A DNA stretch of 64,000 nucleotides. Origin: Andrena cerasifolii. Lineage: Eukaryota; Arthropoda; Insecta; Hymenoptera; Andrenidae. The first letter of the stretch is position 1. Each line of letters opens with the position of its first letter. The stretch is from contig NC_135132.1 of NCBI RefSeq assembly GCF_050908995.1, positions 1,049,001 to 1,113,000 of the forward strand, in the 5' to 3' direction. Positions 7,501 through 16,806 of this stretch are shown here, in pieces. Both the position numbers and the translations under genes were made by a program. The notes beneath the pieces are model-generated. The model saw only the letters and a program-made list of their open reading frames with translations, searched no databases and had not been told where the DNA came from.

Positions 7501-9647
7501 ACTCCTGGAGGCAGTTCATCGAAGAGCTGCCTGACCTCAACCGTATCGCCGTCCCACGCTGGCTTGGAGTACAGCAATCACCTCAGCTACTGGAGATCCA
7601 TGGCTTCGCAGACGCTTCGGAGCGAGCCTACGCAGCAGTGGTGTACCTCCGAGTCGTTAACCGCGAAGACATAGCCGACACCCACTTAATCACTGCCAAA
7701 ACCAAGGTGGCACCTTTGAAACGAGTCTCGCTGCCACGGTTAGAACTCTGCGCTGCCGTCCTGCTGACCAGGCTAGTGTCTATCACTTATGAGAGTTTGG
7801 GCTTGAGCGGAAAACCCATTCATTTATGGAGCGACTCCACCATCACACTAGCCTGGATACAAGGACACCCTTCCCGCTGGAAGACTTACGTGGCTAATAG
7901 GGTGTCTGAAATTCAACGCACGCTGCCTGACGCACACTGGAGCCACGTTCCCAGTCAGGACAACCCTGCTGACTGCGCCTCCCGAGGTCTATCTCCCAGC
8001 CAGCTACCTGGATTCGCTCTGTGGTGGACGGGACCTGCCTGGCTGACCACGCCGGGGAGCTGGTGCAACGTGCAACCGTCTCCACTGCCCATGACGGACC
8101 TGGAGGCCCGCACCCACACCACCGCGACGTCGGGTGAACCTGCACCGGGGGAAAACTTGTTGTTAAGATTCTCATCCGTTCACTTATTATTTAGAGTCAC
8201 TGCCTGGTGCTTGCGGTGGCTGCCACGGAAACCAACCGGTACGAGAGGATGCCGTCTGACCCCAGCCGAAATAGAAGCCGCCCGGATACGGTGGCTACGT
8301 ATCATTCAACTGCAGGACTTCACACCTGAAATACAGCAGCTAGAGGCAGGCCGTCCACTACCTAACCGAAGCCGGCTCCTACGAATGAACCCGTACTTGG
8401 ACGAGCAAGGCCTTCTCCGTGTCGGAGGGCGTCTGCGCCATTCTAGCCTGGCACAGGACGCCCAACACCAGGTGCTGCTACCACGCGACAATCGGTTGAC
8501 TGAACTGCTGGTGGCCGAGGCTCACCGTCGAACACTGCACGGTGGGACACAGCTCACATTGGCCACGCTACGCCAGAGATATTGGATTCCTCAGGGGCGA
8601 CAGCGCGTCAAGGCCCTTCTCCATCGCTGCCCCACCTGCCTACGTTGGCGAGCTGCAACAGGGAACCAACTGATGGGTGATTTGCCGGCTACTCGGGTGA
8701 CACCAGCTCGCCCCTTTCTGCACGTGGGGTTGGACTACGCTGGACCTTTAACTCTGCTGATGTGTCGAGGCAGAGGTCAACGCACATATAAGGGCTACGT
8801 GGCGTTGTTCGTATGCCTTAGTACTCGCGCGGTTCATTTAGAGCTCGTTTCTGATTGTAGCACAGAGGCCTTTCTCGCTGCCTTGCGGCGATTCACGTCC
8901 CGTCGAGGACTCTGCGCCGTGATTCAGAGTGACCGAGGGACCAATTTCATAGGGGCCGCCCGAGAGCTTCGTGACATGTTGGTCCACCTCGACAACGGAC
9001 ACGACCTCATCAGTTCGACTCTACTGAAGGATGGTATTGAGTGGAGGTTTAACCCCCCGGCTGCCCCGCATTTCGGAGGGCTATGGGAAGCGGCCGTCAA
9101 ATCCACCAAATACCACCTACGGAGGGTCATCGGAGAACAACACCTCACCTATGAAGAACTTTCGACACTGCTTCATCAAATTGAGGCCTGTCTGAACTCT
9201 AGACCACTGCAAGCTATGTCCGACGATCCTGGAGACTTGCGCACGCTGACACCAGGGCATTTTTTGATCGGCGAGGCGCTGCTCAGTCTGCCCGATCCAG
9301 ACGTCGATAACGTCCCATCGAATCGGCTTTCAAGGTGGCACCTACTACAACAAATGCGGTTGCAGTTCTGGCGACGTTGGTCCAGGGAATACTTACAGTC
9401 TCTTCAGGCACGCAACAAATGGGCCCAACAGCATCCACAGCCTCAAATCGGTGATCTGTGCCTCGTCAAAAATGAGCTAACTTCACCTGCCCAGTGGCCA
9501 CTTGCTCGGGTCACTAAACTCCACACGGGCGCGGATGGATTAACACGCGTCGTCACTGTTAAAACTACGCGTTCCGAATTTGTACGACCCATTCAAAAAT
9601 TGGTATTTCTCCCATCTGCACAGGTCCCGGAACCAATACAATCTTGA
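4506..9647 (+). CDS. BEL-1 gag-pol polyprotein, uninterrupted
   Basis: One frame of 1713 codons from the ATG at 4506 (open from 4434, but with no ATG there). In order: coiled-coil gag N-terminus, DUF1759 gag domain (about residues 120-270), two Cys-rich knuckles starting CYNC at 367, DUF1758 aspartic protease with Asp448 in LIDQGSE (DQG where most retroelements have DTG/DSG), reverse transcriptase with YMDD at 859-862, RNase H-like region (LWSDS, DNPADCASRG), HHCC-type zinc region, integrase core with Asp1410, Asp1476 and Glu1528, and a DUF5641 C-terminus. It copies the element's RNA to DNA and integrates it. Every catalytic motif is present with no stop. With identical LTRs, it may still be active; expression is not shown by sequence alone. 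Confidence 0.95.
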   Translation: MEQIIESQNELSGKIARAYENLKKLGAARITPGAVESRLGMLRRNWEKFDQQHDQLLALPAPEKREAPYFREDRYDVTEELFLVQEALFVDRQQSFAADHNESGMSSNGSSAAVHSKASLPRLPLPEFDGSYGSWPGFRDLFRSLVIRDGSLSDVERLHYLRGCIKGDALLALRHLPVRAATFARAWDLLQDHYENERLLVQAQMETLFGLQPLTRESATEFKTFYFTFCDCVEALAAVERPFDCSGDWLVYLLVEKLDQQSRREWETQLGAQATPPTFAELKAFIKNRITTVGALEGGKAKCQAEGRTTKAAGSQRSAKVLQVTKTNRSQDSCGLCGANHFVLFCDLYKSKTVRERREALLTAKLCYNCLGRHQVKDCGSEKRCQLCNGKHHTTIHEDSTNSSEVIEATTNTSCCSANSLSAVLLATARLRVLQPDGGSRIVRALIDQGSEVSLLTEALAQQLRLPRRPANIRLVGVGNHSPERIRGKVQLEFTAHFNSTTRHVIAALVLPKITSYQPRLDGRTTKWSHLGELTLADPSFESEGPIEMLLGADALALVLLHGMVKGRTGEPIAQNTILGWIVSGPVTSETGRELADSREYSSLPCTTAEELLPLVRRFWEQEEIVVSNTYTTEEQACEDHFRSTHQRLPSGRYMVRLPLRDLWELGESRHGALRMLQKMETKFIKEPAFAQAYQDFMREYNQLTHMSQVRDPISEPSYYLPHHGVLKESSTTTKLRVVFNGSHVTTSGQSLNDALMVGPNLLPSLHQLLLRWRLFRVCLTADIEKMYRQILLHPDDRGYQKILWRDLEDSAIKDYELNTVTYGLACAPYLAIRTLRQLAADEQSRYPRAAAILQRDVYMDDVVTGADSTQEALELQLELCQLCKAGGFNLRKWASNEPTLMDKLPTGDTIPECKWQNAEIHTALGVHWSLTDDCFRVQVPPTATDIRVTRRSVLSSIARIFDPLGLVSPVTINAKIFMQSLWLLQLDWDSPLPITDADSWRQFIEELPDLNRIAVPRWLGVQQSPQLLEIHGFADASERAYAAVVYLRVVNREDIADTHLITAKTKVAPLKRVSLPRLELCAAVLLTRLVSITYESLGLSGKPIHLWSDSTITLAWIQGHPSRWKTYVANRVSEIQRTLPDAHWSHVPSQDNPADCASRGLSPSQLPGFALWWTGPAWLTTPGSWCNVQPSPLPMTDLEARTHTTATSGEPAPGENLLLRFSSVHLLFRVTAWCLRWLPRKPTGTRGCRLTPAEIEAARIRWLRIIQLQDFTPEIQQLEAGRPLPNRSRLLRMNPYLDEQGLLRVGGRLRHSSLAQDAQHQVLLPRDNRLTELLVAEAHRRTLHGGTQLTLATLRQRYWIPQGRQRVKALLHRCPTCLRWRAATGNQLMGDLPATRVTPARPFLHVGLDYAGPLTLLMCRGRGQRTYKGYVALFVCLSTRAVHLELVSDCSTEAFLAALRRFTSRRGLCAVIQSDRGTNFIGAARELRDMLVHLDNGHDLISSTLLKDGIEWRFNPPAAPHFGGLWEAAVKSTKYHLRRVIGEQHLTYEELSTLLHQIEACLNSRPLQAMSDDPGDLRTLTPGHFLIGEALLSLPDPDVDNVPSNRLSRWHLLQQMRLQFWRRWSREYLQSLQARNKWAQQHPQPQIGDLCLVKNELTSPAQWPLARVTKLHTGADGLTRVVTVKTTRSEFVRPIQKLVFLPSAQVPEPIQS

Positions 9648-9782
9648 TCGCTTCTCAGCCTCCATCTGCGTTGCCAGGCACCTCCACCTGAGTTCAGTGG
9701 CGCCACCGTCTCTCGATCTGACCACACCTAATCGACCAGGCCATCGATTGTTCGGGAATTTATTCATCGTTCGCTGAATGCC

Positions 9783-9792
9783 GGGGAGAAAA
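9783..9792 (+). other. BEL-1 polypurine tract
   Basis: GGGGAGAAAA lies directly against the 3' LTR, the expected plus-strand primer site for reverse transcription. Confidence 0.7.
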
Positions 9793-10269
9793 TGTACAAG
9801 AAATCCTGCCTGCTCGCGCCATCTCCCCGAACCGATAGTAATTAGGCGATCAGTGGCTCGGCCCACTGACTCATGTGGAGCAGCGATCACTGCCCCTTCC
9901 CTCGAATCGCGATCGATGGAAGGGGAAGGCTATTCCTTCCAGGAAATCGACGCCGGTTTCCTGGATCGCGCTCCGTTAGTCGCTCTGCTTTAGTTCATAC
10001 GCTACGCACTCTTTTTGCTTTTCGCACCTTTGCTTAATTAAGATACGTTTTGCTTGTAACTAGCTGTGTTGCTTACTTGCTTGAGCTCCTATTTGCTGCA
10101 ACCCATCTAAATTCAACCATTGCTATATTTTATTGTATATAGTGTGTAGTTTATTGAAACCGTGTACATAATTGTATAAATATATTCGTGAACGTTTTTA
10201 TAAAACTCTCGTGCTAAAATAATAGACTAGGATATTCGCAGTGCCGCTCCTCTGCTAAGCTTTCTAACA
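9793..10269 (+). repeat. BEL-1 3' LTR
   Basis: Same sequence and length (477 bp) as 3858-4334 as far as I can see, followed by the target duplication ATCGC. Confidence 0.95.
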
Positions 10270-10276
10270 ATCGCAA

Positions 10277-10894
10277 ATGATGTCTCCGAAAACGAGACGC
10301 AGACACGGTAGCATGCTACCAAACACTATACGCTGCCTCATTTGTGGCCCATCAAATTGTGGAAAGACCAACGTGCTGGTCAGCTTGTTGGAAAGTCCTC
10401 ACGGCGTGTGCTTCGAGAACGTGTACGTGTATTCCAAGTCGTTGCAACAGCTAAAATATAAGTATTTGGAGAATTTATTGACTCCGATAGATGAAATTGG
10501 CATTTACATTTACTTTACATTTTCAAATAACAGTGACGTCATCCCACCGAGTGAATCGCTTCCGAATTCCATTTTTATCTTTGATGACGTGGCATGCGAC
10601 AAGCAAGATACGATAAGGGAATACTTTGCAATGGGGCGCCACTCGAACGTTGACTGCTTCTATCTCTGTCAGACGTATGCAAAGATTCCCAAACATCTTA
10701 TACGCGACAATGCGAATCTGTTGATATTGTTTAAGCAGGATGGTACCAACTTGAAACATGTGTACAACGATCATGTAAACACCGATATGTCTTACGAGGA
10801 TTTCTGGGCTTTGTGTCGTAATTGTTGGCAGCGGGAGTATGGTTTCATGATGATAGATAAAGATAGCGCGATGTCCAATGGACGTTATAGATAG
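10277..10894 (+). CDS. A32/FtsK-type DNA packaging ATPase
   Basis: A 205-residue genome-packaging ATPase of the Polinton/adintovirus group, which would pump viral DNA into the capsid. Walker A is GPSNCGKTN (residues 24-32). Walker B is IFIFDDVA with the acidic pair at 103-104. A sensor-like region (FYLCQTYAKIPKHLIRDNA) follows. The length fits the family's usual 200-250 residues. Two start codons lie side by side; the first follows the BEL target duplication by two bases, so the coding sequence is untouched but its promoter is now about 6.4 kb away. The 3' LTR of BEL-1 could in principle drive it. No stop or frameshift is seen. Confidence 0.88.
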   Translation: MMSPKTRRRHGSMLPNTIRCLICGPSNCGKTNVLVSLLESPHGVCFENVYVYSKSLQQLKYKYLENLLTPIDEIGIYIYFTFSNNSDVIPPSESLPNSIFIFDDVACDKQDTIREYFAMGRHSNVDCFYLCQTYAKIPKHLIRDNANLLILFKQDGTNLKHVYNDHVNTDMSYEDFWALCRNCWQREYGFMMIDKDSAMSNGRYR

Positions 10895-10971
10895 GGATTT
10901 AACGAGTTTGCGGTACATTAGATGCTCAATCGTCGTCAACACGTCGGTGGGAAAGCAACGTCTGCGATACA

Positions 10972-12096
10972 ATGATGATTAGTAGTCAGGAGTTTAAGGA
11001 TCGCGAGAGAATAGCGATGGAAATTGCAAAAACTAGCGAATCCATTCGCAGGAAACATCAGTCTTTGAAGACTGACAAGATGGATGAAGATATCGCGCTG
11101 GAAAGATACTTTAAACCTATTACCGAGCCCTTAAACCATATTGTGGAAAATACTGCTGTGCCAGAAGCTATCATATCACCTGCGACGAGTATGAGCATTG
11201 AGACATTAACGCCTAAAACAAAAATCCGGCCGAAATGGAACGCATCGCGTAAAAGAAATAGTAAACAGTTATACATGTCATTGGAAAATTCGCTCGTAAC
11301 CTCCACACCAGTTCAATCGAAGCGGAAACGGTTGAATGTCACATCAAACGATTCCACGGTTCCTCCTGCGTCAATAAATACATTTCCAGATGTACAGTCG
11401 CTCACAACCAATGATGACGAAGACGTGTACGAAACTTCTGCCGATGAGTCGCTTGCAGCATCTATTAGAGAGCAACTCCAAACATCCGAGGGGCAAGAAA
11501 CGTTTCGCAACCATTTCGGTCCGCTGGGACAAAAATACATGAGCGCAATCCTAAGTGGTGATAGGGATACGACCATAGATTATGTGTACGGTGTACACTT
11601 TGGTGGTAGTGGAATGATGCTGGGGGATAAGGCTTTCGATATGGACAAGGATGATAATATAATCATAGACGGTGTAAGATATGGAGGAACGCCCGGTCTG
11701 TACGAACTGATTTTCAAGAGAATTCCCGATGATGCTATATACACAGATGCTGATAAACAAAAATACAAAAGTATACTGCTGATGACGAATGCTCACAGAC
11801 GTGGCCATAGCGCACAAAACCCCATATTGGGTAACAAGGGATACAAGTACAAACATGTAATTGCGCCACTACTACCCCGTGTATTGACCAGTAAAGCGGG
11901 GAAAGGTCTAAGGACACCGCGAGTCATGGTGGTAAGCGATAACAAGATCGATTATGTGCACTGGGATGATCCCAACGAGCTGGTGGATCGATTGCGTTTG
12001 CTGGAAGCGTTGCGTCAGGCGGGTAACAACTCGCACGACAACGAAATTCTATCGATTATCGAGGAACTCCGTGAGGCAGGCCTCATTATAAATTAA
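10972..12096 (+). CDS. DUF8207-like viral protein
   Basis: A 374-residue frame 77 bases downstream of the ATPase. The N-terminal half is polar, basic and probably disordered (a KRKRL-type stretch near 118). Residues about 198-300 form a conserved block: YGVHFGG, MLGDKAF, GTPGLYELIFKRIPDD, TNAHRRGH and NKGYKYKHV. This pattern is familiar from insect proteins carrying the DUF8207 label, common in mobile or viral elements of Hymenoptera. The C-terminus ends in a conserved WDDPNELVDRLRLL segment and a helical tail. Function is unknown; I infer an association with replication or virion assembly only from context. A decayed second copy of the same family lies at 62521-63165 in this window. Confidence 0.75.
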   Translation: MMISSQEFKDRERIAMEIAKTSESIRRKHQSLKTDKMDEDIALERYFKPITEPLNHIVENTAVPEAIISPATSMSIETLTPKTKIRPKWNASRKRNSKQLYMSLENSLVTSTPVQSKRKRLNVTSNDSTVPPASINTFPDVQSLTTNDDEDVYETSADESLAASIREQLQTSEGQETFRNHFGPLGQKYMSAILSGDRDTTIDYVYGVHFGGSGMMLGDKAFDMDKDDNIIIDGVRYGGTPGLYELIFKRIPDDAIYTDADKQKYKSILLMTNAHRRGHSAQNPILGNKGYKYKHVIAPLLPRVLTSKAGKGLRTPRVMVVSDNKIDYVHWDDPNELVDRLRLLEALRQAGNNSHDNEILSIIEELREAGLIIN

Positions 12097-12107
12097 ACCG
12101 CACGGCG

Positions 12108-13053
12108 ATGATGTGCACTGTATGCGTCGAGATGCCGATCAACAAATTTGGGGTATCGCTCGAGAAGAGTGGAGCATCTACAATGGACTATTACAAATGG
12201 AGCGGCATGCTTCGAAATTATATGCGTGATAACGCTCTTTGCGTGACCGGTGCCGACTTTGATGCAAAATCGCGCAAGATACGACGCGTAGCTCAGCCGG
12301 TGGCCGACACAGATGCCGTTAATAAACTATATGTGGAAAAGAGCATTGTTCAAGAAAAATAGTACTTATTGCGCCATCTCCCGAGCCCGAGTTAACTCAG
12401 GCGTGGTGACGCAAAATTCTATCCCCCCTTGTTCATGTGGAGCATCGATCTTATCGCCGATCGATGGAAGGGGGAGAGCACGCGGATTCGAGGAAATCGA
12501 GCGAGATTTCCTCGATCTACTTGTCGCCGAGCCATCCGAGAGGTAACACCTGTTAAAACGCTTTGCCTGCTTCGCTTGAATTGCTTGAAACGCTTGCTTG
12601 CTACGAGAATCGTGCCGATTCCACGTGCTTCGCGCTGTTTAAGAATTAAACTGGTTAATCGTGCCGGGGAACCAGTACCGCTGATATTAAATTTAAAGTA
12701 ATAATTGTTTAATAATTGTGCCCTATAACTCTTTATTGCATTATACTGTAAATAGACTTATATTTAAGATTACATTTAGTGCTTAAGTCAAAGACAGCCT
12801 CCACGCGAGTATCCCGATCCTGCGACGCGAGTGATCCGAAACTTTGCTAACAAGCGTTAAACTTTTGAGAGAGCAGCAGGAAGAATTAGAGATGAAGCTG
12901 GTCGCGTTTCAGAGAGATATGCTGACGTTGCAAAACAGCGTTCAAAAGATATCGCAAGCATTGAATCCTATCCGGCAGCAACAATGCGAAGGAGAATCAT
13001 GCGAGACGGTTGAACTTGTCGAGAATTTCCTTGTGGCGGTGGAGAGCACATAA
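12108..13053 (+). pseudogene. coiled-coil/fibre candidate gene split by a solo LTR
   Basis: Starts 11 bases after the DUF8207 gene. The first part (12108-12346) ends in a VADTDAVNKLYVEKS segment, a pattern seen at the N-terminus of trimeric fibre or tail-type proteins. The second part (from 12853) is a heptad-rich coiled coil (LLREQQEELEMKLV and onward) ending in a stop at 13051. When the 506-bp solo LTR and one target copy are ignored, the two parts fall in one frame, so this was one protein of about 145 residues. As it stands, translation from the first ATG stops in the LTR at 12360. A receptor-binding fibre stalk is one possibility; it is not proven. Confidence 0.6.
12347..12852 (+). repeat. 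solo LTR of BEL-3 family
   Basis: Starts TGTTCAAGAAAAATAG and ends CTTTGCTAACA. It matches the LTR at 61770-62297 along its length, differing by a small internal insertion in that copy and scattered changes. It is flanked by AGCAT (12342-12346) and AGCGT (12853-12857), a 5-bp target duplication with one mismatch. No internal element sequence remains, so it arose by LTR-LTR recombination. Confidence 0.9.
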
Positions 13054-13131
13054 TGCACGTACATGATAATTATCGCATCATTCGTGGCAAAGATACATCT
13101 GCGATCAAACATGCAGCCATTATCGAAATCC

Positions 13132-13644
13132 ATGAGTAAAGAAAACCATGGCCACAAGAAGCTACAACTTGTGGAGGAATTGCACGCTCCAGCTTGAAGA
13201 CATTTTCCTCGGAGGCGCGTCATGGTGCGGGGATACGACGATCTGTGGCAAGCTGACATTGTAGAAATGCGTCCATACTCGCGATTCAACCAGGGTCACC
13301 ACTACATACTCACCGTCATCGATGTGTTGAGCAAGTATGCATGGGCGTTGCCGCTCAAGACTAAAAGTGGCGCTGAGGTGACTAAAGCGTTTGCAAAGAT
13401 ATTTAGAGATCGATATCCGAAAAATTTGCAAACCGATCAAGGAAAAGAATTTTACAACACCGATGTGCAGAAACTCTTGAAAAAGCACGACATTAATCAT
13501 TATTCAACGTATTCGGTGATGAAGGCCTCCGTCGTAGAACGTTTCAATCGAACTTTGAAGAACAATATGTGGAAACTGTTTACGCTGATTGGAACCTATA
13601 GATGGACCGATTCGCTATCGCGTCTACTTGCAGAGTATAACGCG
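13132..13644 (+). pseudogene. Polinton-type integrase, nonsense-mutated and 3'-truncated
   Basis: A retroviral-type (rve) integrase as carried by Polintons and adintoviruses. The frame starts at the ATG at 13132 (MSKENHGHKK...), meets TGA at 13195-13197, then stays open. All three catalytic acids are visible: Asp in WQADIV, Asp in QTDQGKEF and Glu in VVERFNRTLK. The integrase ends at 13644, where the Gypsy LTR begins, so the C-terminal region (chromodomain-like in relatives) is missing. The frame runs on into the LTR until 13722, but those residues are not integrase. It would have inserted the viral genome into host DNA; this copy cannot be complete. Confidence 0.85.
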
Positions 13645-13859
13645 TGTAACGGTTTCGACCGTGACGTAACGCTTCTTACAGGATTTCGGGATTGGTTCGA
13701 GTGGCGTGCGATAAAGAATTAAAATTCAAGAACAAGAATTTAACTTAATAGTGTTTATTCAGGAAAACACTTCTAAATCATACAACCAAACATAAATTAA
13801 CACTTTATAATTTTAAAGGAATTATAATAATTAAATAGGTTGCGACTCTCGGTCGGTAC

Positions 13860-14340
13860 TCTTTATTCTGAATGCCTGAGACGGCGTGTGGAGTGCCACT
13901 GGTCGGTCAGGGAAGGAAGGCACTTCAACGATGGACGGATGAACGTTTTTTATTCGGCACGTGGGCGTCGTTAACAAAGAGGACGAACACTCCACGGAAG
14001 ACAGCACGAATAGACACGACTGGTTAACACGCAATGGTCCGAACAAGAGACGTAACACTTTGTACTATGCGCTAGGCTCGAGGGCTCGTGAACCGTTTTT
14101 GGTCTCGCTGGGAGCGTGGGTCGCTGTGCGACCAAGAAAAAGGGCGATTCCGTGCGTGCGTTGTCGACCAGGTGTTCGCAGAACTAACTGCCGGATTCTC
14201 GGAAGCGCGCAACGCTCGAATCCGGCAAAAACGCGTGACGTCGCCCACCGTCTTACCGGACGGTGAGTCACCGTGTTTACACGCTCTCGCACGCACATTT
14301 AAACCGGCCGATCAGCGGTCGCGCTGATTAGGCCGCAACA
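13860..14340 (-). repeat. BEL-4 3' LTR region (longer copy)
   Basis: Read on the minus strand it starts TGTTGCGGCC at 14340. Positions 14096-14340 match the right LTR. The remaining 13860-14095 has no counterpart there, contains an AATAAA-type signal and lies flush against the target duplication, so it is probably the R-U5 part of a full LTR. Confidence 0.7.
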
Positions 14341-14481
14341 TTCCGCCCGCCTCGGCCCGGGGATCCGGACCGACCTTGGCGGACGCCGATGCAGAGCGTC
14401 CGCCCGCCGTGACATTCAATGACGCTACAAGGTGGACCGGAGTGACGCGTTACATGAATGGCGAGATGGTACAAACGTTGT

Positions 14482-16806
14482 TCACGTCGCGGTCTCGTCA
14501 GCGGGTGCTGGGGCACACGGGAGAAGGACGACGCGAGTGACCGGCTTAAGGGATTCGCCCTGTGCGGTGCGAACCGTCACCACTCGCACGCGACCTTCCG
14601 GACCTGGGTGAGCGCGCGAGACGCGGCCGAGTCGCCACTGCGCTGGCGGGGAGTCATCGTCTTTGAGGACAACGACATCGCCGACGCAGAGGCTTCTCCC
14701 TGGGTTAGTCCACTTACGTCGCGGCTGCAGAGAGTGGAGGTAGTCCGGTCGCCATCGCCTCCAAAAGTGGTCACGCATTCGTTGGACGAGCTCCCATCGG
14801 GCCCGAAGCGACGCCGGACCGGTCGCCGATGCCAACGGGGGCAGCGCCAAAGGGGGCGCGCCGGTCACGAAATGAGCTGGGGTGAGCGCGATGTCGTCGT
14901 CGTTGTCCGACGCGGGAACGAGAGGGCGTGAGTTGAGACATGCCTCGACCATGCACAACACCGTTGTCAACTCCTCGTACGAGAGGGTGTGATCTCGCAC
15001 GACTCGATGCAGGTGATGTTTCGCGCTCTTTACCCCGGCCTCCCACAACCCCCCGAAATGCGGCGCGGCGGGGGGGATAAAACTCCACGCGATCTCCTCA
15101 GTGGCGGAAAATGCGGCGAGCTCCGGTGAGCCCACCGCGACGCCGAGCTCCCGCGCGGCACCACTGAAATTCGTGCCGTTATCGCTGTATACGCGCTGAG
15201 GGCGCCCGCGTCGGGAGACGAACCGCTGAAACGCGGCGAGGAAGGTCGCGGTGGTGTAGTCCGACACCAGCTCCAAATGCACGGCCCGCGTCGACAGGCA
15301 CACGAACAGGGCGACGTATGCCTTATGAGCCTTGTACCCGCGACCTTTTGCTGGGCGTGCCATTAACGGACCCGCGTAATCGATCCCGGTATTGGCGAAT
15401 GGACGGGACGGCGAGACCCGCGCGGCGGGGAGGTCAGCCATGATCTGCGTCCCGGTGGTGGCGCGGAACCGGGCGCATATTGTGCAGCGGTGCACGATCG
15501 CGCGAACCACCTCTCTTGCCCGAAGCACCCAGAAATTGTTCCTCAGGACGCTGAGGGTGAGCTGGGGCCCACCGTGCAGCGCCCTGAGGTGCGCATGCCG
15601 AATTATAAGCGCAGACACGTGATGGGCCGGAAGAACTATCGGGTGCCGAGCGTCGTACGGAAGGGGGGCATGTTGCAACCTCCCCCCTACGCGAACCAAG
15701 CCGTCCTCGTCCACGAACGGGGCCAGCTGACGGAGCGGTCTGGCCCTTCGAACCGGGTCTCCCTTTCGAATCGCGGCGATGTCGTCCGCGAAGGCCGTGC
15801 TCTGAAGCCAACGGAGCCACCACACGCGTGCTCGCTGCACCCCCGACGGACGCGACCCCCCACCCCCCGCGGTGTCGCGACGGCACAACCGCGCGAAAGT
15901 CAGCACGCGAGCCGTAATTTGGAGGAGTCGCGGCCAGGAAGAGACGCTGTCCGGCAGCGGGGCCAACGGGCAAGAGGGGGGCGACGTGGTGACATGGGTC
16001 ACCATCTTTCGCCGTTCTTCCTCGATCGGTCGTGAGTCCTCCGAAACCGGGACCGCTGGCCACGCCGATGGTGCCAGCGGAAGCCACCTCGGCCCCTTCC
16101 ACCAGAGCTCGTGTTGGAGTAGGTCGCGCGGGTGCATGCCTCGGGATGCACAATCGGCCGGATTGTCATGCGTCGGAACATGACGCCATGCCGCTGCCGG
16201 CACCGTGGATTGAATTTCGGCGACACGATTCGCCACGAACACGTTCCAGTGGGAGGGGTGACGCTGTAGCCACGCAAGCACCACGCGCGAGTCCGTCCAG
16301 GCGTGCATCGACGAAGGAGGCCAGGGGGCCTCGGATGTTACCCGCTGCAAGAGGCGCGCAAGAAGGACGGCGGCGCTCAGCTCGAGTCGCGGAATGTTCA
16401 TGGTCTGGACCGGCGCGACCTTCGTTTTGGCAGCAAGAAGAGAGGCGTGTGCTGCTTCCCCGTGTCGGCGAACGATCCTGGAGTACACGACCGCGCCGTA
16501 GGCCCTTGGCGACGCGTCAGCGAAGCCGTGCAGCTCGCAGACCACGACGGATGCGTCATGTCCGCACCAACGCGGAATGCGCAACGACTCCAGCAGGGGA
16601 AGGGACGAGACGTGATCCTGCCATCCCTGCAGCACGTCCGGCGGGAGCGGAGCATCCCAGTCCGAGCCTCGCACCCATAGGTCCTGTAATAAAATTTTAG
16701 CAACCACCACCGCGGGCGATACCCTACCGAGCGGGTCGTACAGGCGCGCCGCCACAGACAGGATGGTGCGCTTGGTCGTTGTGGGGGTGGAAGGGGGGCC
16801 AATCAT
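14482..16806 (-). pseudogene. BEL-4 pol, C-terminal part: RNase H, integrase, DUF5641
   Basis: An open stretch of 774 residues. It begins in the Pao domain (TPTTTKRTILS, DPLGRVSP), continues through the RNase H-like region (HAWTDSRVVLAWLQ, DNPADCASRGM), the zinc region ending HRCTICARFRA, and the integrase core (Asp in GIDYAGPL, Asp in SDNGTNF, Glu in GGLWEAGVKS), and ends in DUF5641. Catalytic residues are present. It is separated from the RT part by a frame change in the 85 bases between 16806 and 16891, so the polyprotein is broken. Confidence 0.88.

Larger units (their letters stand above)
3853..10274 (+). mobile_element. BEL/Pao retrotransposon BEL-1, apparently intact, TSD ATCGC
   Basis: A complete element: 477-bp LTRs at 3858-4334 and 9793-10269, a tRNA-Tyr-type primer binding site, one uninterrupted gag-pol frame, a polypurine tract and a perfect 5-bp target duplication ATCGC (3853-3857 and 10270-10274). 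The LTRs look identical by eye over 477 bp, so insertion is very recent. No env-like gene follows pol. It lies in the intergenic spacer of the viral provirus without breaking a viral reading frame. Confidence 0.95.
1..13644. mobile_element. Polinton/adintovirus-like integrated DNA virus, interrupted and partial
   Basis: An endogenous DNA virus of the Polinton/adintovirus type. Virion genes run leftward (170-3702) and packaging, accessory and integrase genes run rightward (10277-13644). Seen directly: an adenain-like protease with its active-site residues, a parvovirus-type PLA2 motif, a Walker A/B packaging ATPase and a DDE integrase core. The combination of protease, ATPase and integrase is diagnostic of this group. 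The left end runs off the window. The right end is cut inside integrase by the Gypsy LTR at 13645, so neither terminal inverted repeat is visible. A BEL element (3858-10269) and a solo LTR (12347-12852) lie inside. Two in-frame stops in the minor structural gene, a stop in integrase and the split fibre gene show it is defective. No polymerase B gene is seen; it may lie left of the window or have been lost. Confidence 0.85.
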
